Source: Acidobacteriota bacterium (GTDB taxonomy: Bacteria; Acidobacteriota; Vicinamibacteria; Vicinamibacterales; Vicinamibacteraceae). Taken from it: 8,136 nt of DNA. The position numbers and the translations under genes were made by a program. The DNA lies in assembly GCA_023418055.1 (NCBI GenBank), contig JAEZDP010000487.1, positions 1 to 8,136 on the forward strand. Direction: 5' to 3'. Position 1 is the stretch's first letter, and the number at the start of each line of letters is the position of its first letter. The notes under the pieces were generated by a model that worked only from the letters and a program-made list of their open reading frames with translations, did no database searches and was not told the origin of the DNA. This document shows positions 1-5,870 of the stretch, one piece after another.

Positions 1-966
1 TTCCTGATCATCCGCAGCACGACTGGGGTGCTGAGCGCCAGCGTCATGAGCCTCCGCGAGGGCGCCGAACAGGTGTCGGCCGCCTCGAGCCAGGTGTCCA
101 CGGCGTCGCAGTCGCTGTCGCAGGGCGCCACCGAGCAGGCCGCGTCGCTCGAAGAGACGTCGGCCTCGATGGAGGAGATGGCGTCGATGACGCGCCAGAA
201 CGCCGAGAACTCGCGTGAGGCCGCCACGCTCATGCAGTCGGTGGACCTCAAGGTGCAGGACTCGAACCGGTCGCTCACCGAGATGGTGGCCTCGATGTCG
301 GCCATCAAGGAGTCGAGCGACAAGATCTCGCGCATCATCAAGACGATCGACGAGATCGCCTTCCAGACCAACATCCTGGCGCTCAACGCCGCCGTCGAAG
401 CGGCGCGGGCCGGCGAAGCGGGCATGGGCTTCGCCGTCGTTGCCGACGAGGTGCGCAGCCTGGCCCAGCGCTCGGCGCAGGCCGCCAAGGACACCGCGGG
501 GCTCATCGAAGAATCGATTGCGCGCTCCACCGAAGGCGCCGACCGCGTGCAGCAGGTGGCCGGCAGCATCCACGCCATCACGTCGGCCGTGTCCGAGGTC
601 AAGGGCCTGGTGCAGTCGGTGAGTTCTGCCTCGCAGCAGCAGTCGCAGGGCATCGACCAGGTGTCGCAGGCCATCGCGCAGATGGAGAAGGTCACGCAGA
701 CCAACGCCGCCACCGCCGAGGAGAGCGCGGCGGCGAGCGAAGAGTTAAGCGCACAGGCGGTGGCCTCCCTCGAAGCCGTGGCGCAGATTCAGTCGCTGGT
801 CGGCGGCGCGACGACGGTCTCGGCCCCCGCGCCACGCCACGTCGAAAAGCCCGCCGTCCGTGTGCTGCCGCTGCGTGCTCGTCAGGCGCAGGCCCCCGTC
901 CGCTCGACCGCCTCGGCCGAAGAGCAGATTCCCCTGGAATCGACGGGCACCTACGGGTCGTTCTAG
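1..966 (+). CDS. Methyl-accepting chemotaxis protein, C-terminal part (5' end outside window)
   Basis: The frame is open from base 1 and ends at TAG 964-966, giving the last 321 residues of a chemoreceptor; the sensor and most or all of the membrane part are missing. The first residues (FLIIRS) could be the end of a transmembrane helix. The rest is the cytoplasmic signalling coiled coil. The conserved hairpin tip, which contacts CheA and CheW, is at residues 118-139 (EIAFQTNILALNAAVEAAR...). Methylation-type heptads flank it: AASLEETSAS (nt 139-168) on the descending helix and AATAEESAAA (nt 706-735) on the ascending helix. After the coiled coil, a tail of about 49 residues rich in Ala, Pro and Arg (nt 802-948) leads to a terminal TYGSF, a probable CheR/CheB docking pentapeptide. 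It lies 44 bp ahead of cheA and is probably the dedicated receptor of this cluster. The ligand cannot be inferred. Confidence 0.96.
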   Translation, partial: FLIIRSTTGVLSASVMSLREGAEQVSAASSQVSTASQSLSQGATEQAASLEETSASMEEMASMTRQNAENSREAATLMQSVDLKVQDSNRSLTEMVASMSAIKESSDKISRIIKTIDEIAFQTNILALNAAVEAARAGEAGMGFAVVADEVRSLAQRSAQAAKDTAGLIEESIARSTEGADRVQQVAGSIHAITSAVSEVKGLVQSVSSASQQQSQGIDQVSQAIAQMEKVTQTNAATAEESAAASEELSAQAVASLEAVAQIQSLVGGATTVSAPAPRHVEKPAVRVLPLRARQAQAPVRSTASAEEQIPLESTGTYGSF

Positions 967-1010
967 ACGACCGCCCATCCCACCACCCCTGAGAGAACGG
1001 ACGAGACGCT

Positions 1011-3038
1011 GTGGACGCGTTGATACGTGATGTCGAAGCCACGCTGGCGCGCCTTGCCTGCGACGTCGTGGTCGCAGGCAATGGTCCCGAGCAACTGGCC
1101 GAGGTGCGGCGGACGCTCGGTGCCATCGCGGCGACCCTCGAAGCCTCAGGGGCGCCGGGCGCCTCTGAGCTCGCCGACCTGGCCCGGATGTTCGCCACGA
1201 CCGCCGTCGCGTCCGACCTCGGATCGCCAGTGCAGCTGTTCGACACGGCCTGGCGCCGCTGGATCGACGGCTCACCCGCAGACACCACCACGGAGGCCGA
1301 CGTCGTGCATGACGCCCCGGCGGCCTCCGAGACATCCGGAGCATCGGTAGAGGCCGACGTCGAGGCGCTGCGCATGGATCCGGAGCTGTCGGCGATGTTC
1401 ATCGCCGAAGCCCTCGACCATCTCGGCACCATCGAAGCGTCGCTGCTCGAACTGGAAGGCAACCCCACCGACACCCGCATCCTGAACGACGTCTTTCGCC
1501 CGTTCCACACGGTGAAGGGCAACTCGGGCGCGCTGGGTGTCCAGACGGTCCAGGAACTTGCCCATCGCGTCGAGAACCTCCTCGACCTGTGCCGGTCGGG
1601 CAAACACCGCGTCGGGTCGGCCGAGGTGGACGTCATCCTCCGGTCGGTGGATCTGCTGACCGCGATGATCGTGGACCTCGGCGATCGCCTGGCCGGCAGT
1701 GCGGGGCACGACCACGAGGTCGCGCGCCAGCAGGCCATGGCCGCTGTGGAGCGGCTGATTGCGGGGGGCGGCACCAACAGCGGCCCCCGTGCTGTCGAGA
1801 CCGAGGCACTGATGCCTGTGGTGGAGGCGGACGTACGCGTCCAGCCCCGGCGGGCCGAGGACGCCACCATCAAGGTGGACACGCGCAAGCTCGACAACCT
1901 CATCGACATGGTCGGCGAGCTCGTCATCGTGCAGTCGATCGTCTACGAGGACCTGCTGCATACGCAGGCCAACGAACGTCTCAGCCGCAACCTCTCGCAG
2001 CTGCGCCGCATCACCAGCGAGCTGCAGCGCAACGCCATGTCGATGCGCATGGTGCCCATCCGCCAGACCTTCCAGAAGATGTCGCGTCTCGTGCGCGACC
2101 TCAGCAAGTCGTCGGGCAAGCCCGTCGAGCTGCTGCTCGAAGGCGAAGACACGGAACTGGATCGGAAGGTCGTCGAGGACATCAACGACCCGCTGATGCA
2201 CATGGTGCGCAACAGCGTGGACCACGGCCTCGAGCCGGCCGACGTCCGCGCGGCCAACGGCAAACGTCCGCAGGGACGGCTGGTGCTTCGCGCCTCCCAC
2301 GAGAGCGGCAACATCGTCATCGAGATCGAAGACGACGGCGGCGGGCTCGACACGGCGCGGATCCGGCAGAAGGCCGTCGAACGCGGCCTCATCGCCGCCG
2401 ACGCCGACCTGTCGCCCGAAGAGATTCACCCGCTCATCTTCCAGCCCGGGTTCTCGACGGCCGAGCGCGTCACCGAGATCTCTGGACGCGGGGTCGGCAT
2501 GGACGTGGTGCGCCGCAACATCGAGGCCCTGCGCGGCCGCATCGAGATTGCCAGCACCCCCGGGGTCGGGACGACCTTCACCATCCGCCTGCCGCTGACC
2601 CTGGCCATCGTCGACGGCCTGCTGCTGCGGGTGGGCGACGAGCGATACGTGATGCCGACCTTCAGCGTGCGCGAGTCGCTGCGGCCGAAGGCCGACCACG
2701 TGCACACGCTGCACGGCGAGCCCAGCATGCTGCGCGTGCGCGACCAGCTCATTCCGCTGGTGTGGCTGTCGGACCTGCTCGACCGACACGACGACGTCCG
2801 CCGGCATCCGTCGGAAGGCACGGTCGTGGTGATCGAGGAAGACACGCGCCGCGTCGCGATGGTGGTGGACGAACTGGTCGGCAAGCAGGAAGTGGTGATC
2901 AAGTCGCTCGGCGAGGCAATGGCGGGCATCCGCGGCCTGGCCGGCGGCGCGATCCTCGGCGACGGGCGCATCGGCCTCATTCTCGACGGGCCGACGATCG
3001 TGAAGATGGTATCGGGCGATCACTCGCGTGCAGCGTGA
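1011..3038 (+). CDS. cheA: Chemotaxis histidine kinase CheA (P1-P3-P4-P5, no P2)
   Basis: This 675-residue protein is the central kinase: it autophosphorylates on its HPt domain and passes the phosphate to CheY and CheB. P1 (HPt) spans about residues 120-250, with phospho-acceptor His166 in FRPFHTVKGNSG. P3 dimerisation begins near 285 (IKVDTRKLDNLIDMVGELV). The P4 ATPase has the N box HMVRNSVDHGLE (397-408), G1 box DDGGG (441-445), F box FQPGFST (477-483) and G2 box GRGVGMDVV (492-500). P5, a CheW-like domain, spans about 531-669. Only about 35 residues separate P1 from P3, so there is no room for a P2 CheY-binding domain. The first 110 residues are extra to a minimal CheA and may be a degenerate HPt domain. 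GTG 1011 is the earliest start in frame; upstream there is only a weak purine stretch (GAGAGA, 991-996). No terminator is seen between the receptor and this gene. Confidence 0.97.
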   Translation: MDALIRDVEATLARLACDVVVAGNGPEQLAEVRRTLGAIAATLEASGAPGASELADLARMFATTAVASDLGSPVQLFDTAWRRWIDGSPADTTTEADVVHDAPAASETSGASVEADVEALRMDPELSAMFIAEALDHLGTIEASLLELEGNPTDTRILNDVFRPFHTVKGNSGALGVQTVQELAHRVENLLDLCRSGKHRVGSAEVDVILRSVDLLTAMIVDLGDRLAGSAGHDHEVARQQAMAAVERLIAGGGTNSGPRAVETEALMPVVEADVRVQPRRAEDATIKVDTRKLDNLIDMVGELVIVQSIVYEDLLHTQANERLSRNLSQLRRITSELQRNAMSMRMVPIRQTFQKMSRLVRDLSKSSGKPVELLLEGEDTELDRKVVEDINDPLMHMVRNSVDHGLEPADVRAANGKRPQGRLVLRASHESGNIVIEIEDDGGGLDTARIRQKAVERGLIAADADLSPEEIHPLIFQPGFSTAERVTEISGRGVGMDVVRRNIEALRGRIEIASTPGVGTTFTIRLPLTLAIVDGLLLRVGDERYVMPTFSVRESLRPKADHVHTLHGEPSMLRVRDQLIPLVWLSDLLDRHDDVRRHPSEGTVVVIEEDTRRVAMVVDELVGKQEVVIKSLGEAMAGIRGLAGGAILGDGRIGLILDGPTIVKMVSGDHSRAA

Positions 3039-3076
3039 TGCCCTCCGCGGTTCCGTCGGTCACGGACACAGGTTTC

Positions 3077-3082
3077 AGGAGA
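3077..3082 (+). promoter_or_regulatory. Ribosome binding site of cheW (AGGAGA)
   Basis: AGGAGA lies 8 nt before ATG 3091. It decides the cheW start in favour of 3091 over the in-frame ATG at 3028, which lies inside the end of cheA. A second purine run, GAAGGA at 3084-3089, is too close to the start to be the main site. Confidence 0.7.
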
Positions 3083-3090
3083 CGAAGGAC

Positions 3091-3549
3091 ATGAGTCTGG
3101 CAGGCAAGTATCTGACGTTCGCGCTCGGCGTGGAGGAGTATGGGCTCCCCGTGCTGAAGGTGCGCGAGATCATCAAGATTCTGGACATCACGGCGGTGCC
3201 GCAGGTGCCCGGCCACGTGAAAGGCGTGATCAACCTCCGGGGCAAGGTGATTCCGGTGGTGGACCTCCGCCTCAAGTTCGGGATGCCGCCCCAGGACTAC
3301 ACGGAGCGGACGTGCATCATCGTCGTCGAAGTGGCGCTCGCCTCGACGAAGGTGATGATGGGCATCGTCGTCGATGCCGTGTCGGAGGTGCTGAACATCA
3401 CCGATGCCGACACCGAGGCAACGCCGGAGTTCGGGGACCGCGTGAGCACCGACTACGTGCGCGGCATGGCGAAGATCAAGGGCCAGGTCAAGATCCTGCT
3501 CGATCTCGATCGCGTGCTCGGCGCGGATTCGGCTGGCCTGGCGGCCTGA
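3091..3549 (+). CDS. cheW: Chemotaxis coupling protein CheW
   Basis: A 152-residue single-domain CheW, the adaptor that links the receptor tip to the P5 domain of CheA in the signalling array. Diagnostic features are the early strand KYLTFALGVEEYGLPVLKVR, the segment GVINLRGKVIPVVDLRLKFG (residues 45-64) containing the conserved NLRG with Arg50, the segment GIVVDAVSEVLNI (91-103), and a closing KGQVKILLDLDRVL (130-143). ATG 3091 was chosen although the frame is open from an ATG at 3028. The 3091 start has an AGGAGA ribosome binding site at 3077-3082 with 8 nt spacing, and it begins right at the conserved fold. The 21 extra residues from 3028 have no CheW character and would overlap the end of cheA. 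It lies 52 bp after cheA and 13 bp before cheR. Confidence 0.96.
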   Translation: MSLAGKYLTFALGVEEYGLPVLKVREIIKILDITAVPQVPGHVKGVINLRGKVIPVVDLRLKFGMPPQDYTERTCIIVVEVALASTKVMMGIVVDAVSEVLNITDADTEATPEFGDRVSTDYVRGMAKIKGQVKILLDLDRVLGADSAGLAA

Positions 3550-3562
3550 GGCGCAGACGGAC

Positions 3563-4411
3563 GTGGCAATGGCCTCGACGCTGCCGCTCGGTGAGCTGGC
3601 GATCTCGGAACGCGAGCTCGCCGGCGTCATCAAGCTCGTGTACGAGCGGAGTGGCATCACGCTGCACGACGGGAAACGCGCGCTGATTCTCGCGCGGCTG
3701 CAGAAGCGTCTGCGGGCGGGCGGGTTCGCCTCGTTCACCGCGTACCTGCAGCACGTCGAGTCCGACACGTCCGGACAGGAGTTGGTGGCGTTGCTCGACG
3801 CCATCGCCACCAACCACACCAGCTTCTATCGGGAGTCGCAGCACTTCGACTACCTGGTCTCGACCGTCATTCCGGCCTGGCAGCAGAGCGGCCGGCCGAC
3901 GCTCGACATCTGGAGCGCGGCCTGTTCGACTGGCGAGGAACCGTTCACCATCGCAATGACGCTGCTGGACCATCTGCCGGCGGCCGACCACGGACGCGTG
4001 CGCATCCGGGCGTCGGACATGTCGACCAAGGCGCTCGCGCGCGCACGGGCCGCCGTGTACCCGCTGGAGAAGGTGCGCGATCTGCCGATGTCCATCCTGC
4101 GCACACATTTCGAAAAGGGCCTCGGGGCGCAGGCCGGTACCGCCCGCGTCAAACCCCATGTCCGCCGCATGGTGACCTTCGAGCAGCGCAACCTGCTCGA
4201 CCCAGCGCAGCTCGGACAGCACTTCGACGTGATCTTCTGCCGGAACGTCATGATCTACTTCGACCGCGTCGTCCAGCAGCGGGTGGTGAGCCTGCTCGAG
4301 CGACACCTGGTCCCCGAGGGGTACCTGTTCATCTCACACTCGGAAAGCCTCAGCGCCGTCACGCACGCGCTGCGATCGGTAGCGCCTGCCGTCTTCCGGC
4401 GGCGGACATGA
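3563..4411 (+). CDS. cheR: Chemotaxis protein methyltransferase CheR
   Basis: A 282-residue SAM-dependent methyltransferase that methylates receptor glutamates during adaptation. The helical N-terminal domain (about 15-90) ends in the conserved TNHTSFYRE (83-91). The SAM-binding domain has LDIWSAACSTGEEPFTIAM (114-132; the usual form is WSAGCSTGEEPYTIAM), ASDMSTKAL (150-158), FDVIFCRNVMIYFD (221-234) and GYLFISHSESLS (253-264). The inserted beta-subdomain includes EKGLGAQAG (184-192), which matches the Gly-x-Gly loop of pentapeptide-dependent CheR proteins such as the Salmonella enzyme (RGTGPHEG at that place). The start is GTG 3563 with GAGG 11 nt upstream; ATG 3569, two codons later, with GACGGA 7 nt upstream, is equally possible. 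Its stop overlaps the cheD start as ATGA, so the two are probably translationally coupled. Confidence 0.96.
   Translation: MAMASTLPLGELAISERELAGVIKLVYERSGITLHDGKRALILARLQKRLRAGGFASFTAYLQHVESDTSGQELVALLDAIATNHTSFYRESQHFDYLVSTVIPAWQQSGRPTLDIWSAACSTGEEPFTIAMTLLDHLPAADHGRVRIRASDMSTKALARARAAVYPLEKVRDLPMSILRTHFEKGLGAQAGTARVKPHVRRMVTFEQRNLLDPAQLGQHFDVIFCRNVMIYFDRVVQQRVVSLLERHLVPEGYLFISHSESLSAVTHALRSVAPAVFRRRT
4408..4411 (+). promoter_or_regulatory. ATGA stop/start overlap coupling cheR and cheD
   Basis: The TGA stop of cheR (4409-4411) shares three bases with the ATG of cheD (4408-4410). No convincing ribosome binding site precedes the cheD start, so re-initiation by ribosomes finishing cheR is the likely route. 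This would hold the two receptor-modifying enzymes at linked levels. The overlap is seen directly; the coupling is inferred. Confidence 0.65.
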
Positions 4412-4953
4412 TGGGCGTCCTCGGTGGCGTGACCGAGCACCGGATGCCGCCGGCCGTGGGACAACGGCGGCGGCACGTGGTGGGCATCGGCGAATACGCG
4501 GTGTCGGCTGGCGCGGGCGACGTCATCGTCACGCATGCGCTCGGCTCGTGCGTGGCCGTCTGTCTGCACGATCCGGCGGCAGGTGTCGGGGCGCTGATTC
4601 ACGTGCTGCTGCCCGAGTCGCGCATCAACCCGGCCAGGGCGGCACAGCAGCCGGCGGCGTTTGCCGACACCGGCATCCCATTGCTGCTGGACGAGGCCGA
4701 ACGGCTGGGTCTGACGCGGCGGCGGACGGTGGTGAAACTCATCGGCGGAGCCGAGATCACCAACGCAGGAGGCGGCGGGGTCATGAACATCGGCCGCCGC
4801 AACGTGCTCGCGTCGAAGAACCTGCTCTGGAAGCTCGGTCTGCTCATCAAGACCGAGGCCGTGGGCGGGAACCTGGCGCGGACGGTGCACTTTTCGGTGG
4901 GGACGGGTGCCGTGCAGGTGACCAGCGGCAGCAGTGGCGTCGTGCAGATCTGA
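4408..4953 (+). CDS. cheD: Chemoreceptor glutamine deamidase CheD
   Basis: A 181-residue CheD, which hydrolyses receptor glutamine side chains to glutamate and in several bacteria also modulates receptor or phosphatase activity. The catalytic segment THALGSC gives Thr42 and Cys48, and IHVLLP gives His65. The spacings Thr-Cys 6 and Cys-His 17 equal those of Thermotoga CheD (Thr21, Cys27, His44). Further family marks are KLIGGAEI (110-117) and the conserved IGRRNV (128-133). ATG 4408 overlaps the cheR stop in ATGA (4408-4411). ATG 4411 follows directly, and another in-frame ATG at 4444 would still precede the conserved core, so the exact start is uncertain by 12 residues. No CheC with the usual two phosphatase motifs is present in the window, although CheC is the partner of CheD in Bacillus and Thermotoga. 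The CheX-like protein downstream is the nearest relative. Confidence 0.95.
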   Translation: MMGVLGGVTEHRMPPAVGQRRRHVVGIGEYAVSAGAGDVIVTHALGSCVAVCLHDPAAGVGALIHVLLPESRINPARAAQQPAAFADTGIPLLLDEAERLGLTRRRTVVKLIGGAEITNAGGGGVMNIGRRNVLASKNLLWKLGLLIKTEAVGGNLARTVHFSVGTGAVQVTSGSSGVVQI

Positions 4954-4954
4954 C

Positions 4955-4960
4955 GGAGAG
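4955..4960 (+). promoter_or_regulatory. Ribosome binding site of cheY (GGAGAG)
   Basis: GGAGAG lies 6 nt before ATG 4967 and just after the cheD stop (4951-4953). It supports 4967 over the in-frame GTG at 4934, which lies inside cheD. Confidence 0.65.
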
Positions 4961-4966
4961 ACGGAG

Positions 4967-5380
4967 ATGGGTGGGACAGCGACAACAGCGCCGGTGGCGG
5001 AGCGGCCGATCAGCATCCTGATCGTGGACGACTCGGCCATGATGCGCACGATGATCAAGCGGGTGGTGTCGATGTGTGACCTGCCCATCGGCGAGCTCTT
5101 CGAGGCCGGCAACGGCGCCGAAGCCCTGCGCGTGCTCGAGACCAACGCCGTGCAGGCCCTGTTCACCGACATCAACATGCCGGTGATGAACGGCACCGAG
5201 CTGCTGCGCGAGATCGCGAGGCGCGACGACTGGCGCGAACTCGTCCGCGTGATCATCTCGACAGACGCCTCGGCGGCACGCCGGGCCGAGGTCGATGGTC
5301 TCGGCGTGCGGTGCTACATCGAGAAGCCCTTCAGCCCGGAGGTGATGCGTGACGTCCTCGTCGACCTCGCCGTCCGCTGA
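4967..5380 (+). CDS. cheY: Single-domain response regulator CheY
   Basis: A 137-residue stand-alone receiver, the diffusible output of the CheA pathway. The acidic pocket is Asp21-Asp22 (LIVDDSAMMR) and the phospho-acceptor is Asp68 in FTDINMPVMNG. The switch Thr is Thr99 in IISTDAS, the conserved Lys is Lys120 in EKPFSP, and Tyr117 sits three residues before that Lys, like Tyr106 of E. coli CheY. There is no output domain. The frame is open upstream into cheD, but ATG 4967 is preferred: it has GGAGAG at 4955-4960 with 6 nt spacing and starts about 15 residues before the receiver fold. The gene follows the cheD stop by 13 bp, and its last 32 bp overlap the next gene. A role in flagellar motor control is the default assumption; control of another output such as type IV pili cannot be excluded from this window. 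Confidence 0.93.
   Translation: MGGTATTAPVAERPISILIVDDSAMMRTMIKRVVSMCDLPIGELFEAGNGAEALRVLETNAVQALFTDINMPVMNGTELLREIARRDDWRELVRVIISTDASAARRAEVDGLGVRCYIEKPFSPEVMRDVLVDLAVR
5338..5342 (+). promoter_or_regulatory. Ribosome binding site of the CheX-like gene, inside cheY
   Basis: GGAGG lies 6 nt before GTG 5349. It sits within the cheY coding sequence, where it forms part of the Pro-Glu-Val codons. A near-perfect site with ideal spacing supports the 32-bp overlap of cheY and the phosphatase gene as real rather than an over-extended start. Confidence 0.65.
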
Positions 5381-5837
5381 CCTGCGCGACGCGCTCCTGA
5401 CCGCGGCCACGCAGGTCGTCGAGCGCAACTGCTTCGCGTTCGTCGAGCCGATCGAGCCCGACGCGTTCCATCCGCTGGCCACCGAGTGCACGGCGTGGCT
5501 GTGCGCCGAGGTGTCGTTTCGCGGCAGTTTCCACGGCGCGCTGCGCGTGGTGCTGCCCGTGCCGCTGGCTCAGCGTCTCTGCAACAGCTTCATCGGGGCC
5601 TTCGACGAGGGCGAGCCCGCCGATGCCCAGGTCTTCGACTTCACGGGCGAACTGGCCAACATGATGGTCGGCGCGTGGCTGAGCCACGCCGACTCGCACA
5701 TCGTGTTCGACCTGAGCCCGCCGGCCGTGACCCGCATGCCCGAGGGCTGGCAGCCCGGGACCGGCCTGGGCCCCGCCCCCGCGCTTCTCGCCGTGGACGA
5801 CGCGCCGGTCGCGGTCTGGACCACCACGCAGATCTGA
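5349..5837 (+). CDS. CheX-like (CheC/CheX/FliY family) CheY-P phosphatase
   Basis: A 162-residue protein with the CheX-type core. ELANMMVGAW (101-110) carries the E-x-x-N phosphatase motif with Glu101 and Asn104. It is preceded by a strand with FRGSFHGALRVVLP (57-70), matching the G...G-hydrophobic pattern of the family. Family knowledge says the Glu and Asn position water to hydrolyse CheY-P. Only one such motif is visible, as in CheX; CheC usually has two. The GTG start overlaps the end of cheY by 32 bp and has GGAGG 6 nt upstream inside cheY. Lying between cheY and cheB in an operon with no CheZ, it is the likely phosphate sink of the pathway. I leave the gene symbol blank because CheX, CheC-like and uncharacterised single-motif proteins are hard to separate by eye. 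The C-terminal 40 residues, rich in Pro and Gly, match nothing I recognise. Confidence 0.82.
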   Translation: MTSSSTSPSADLRDALLTAATQVVERNCFAFVEPIEPDAFHPLATECTAWLCAEVSFRGSFHGALRVVLPVPLAQRLCNSFIGAFDEGEPADAQVFDFTGELANMMVGAWLSHADSHIVFDLSPPAVTRMPEGWQPGTGLGPAPALLAVDDAPVAVWTTTQI

Positions 5838-5870
5838 CCTCAGGCCCTGCCGCTTCTCGGACGCTCGAAG

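Noticed and set aside
745..747. TTA leucine codon in the receptor gene, rare for this base composition
   Set aside because: A single rare codon has no demonstrable meaning here; TTA-dependent control is an actinobacterial theme and nothing else points to that group.
692..1927. Long open frame on the - strand across the receptor end and cheA
   Set aside because: It is antisense to two certain genes, has low-complexity Ser/Arg/Thr-rich translation without any known motif, and is the usual by-product of high-GC codon bias.
1272..3023. Open frame of 583 codons on the - strand inside cheA
   Set aside because: It mirrors cheA on the opposite strand, is rich in His, Asp and Val as expected from reading GC-rich codons backwards, and has no recognisable domain.
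3028..3090. Upstream ATG for cheW adding 21 residues
   Set aside because: It would overlap the end of cheA, lacks a ribosome binding site and adds sequence outside the CheW fold; ATG 3091 has AGGAGA at good spacing.
1589..3094. Open frame of 501 codons on the + strand in another frame of cheA
   Set aside because: The Arg/Ala/Gly/Pro-rich product is typical of an out-of-frame reading; the cheA frame carries all the kinase motifs.
4255..5256. Open frame on the - strand opposite cheD and cheY
   Set aside because: Antisense to genes with complete catalytic motifs, and no domain is visible in its translation.
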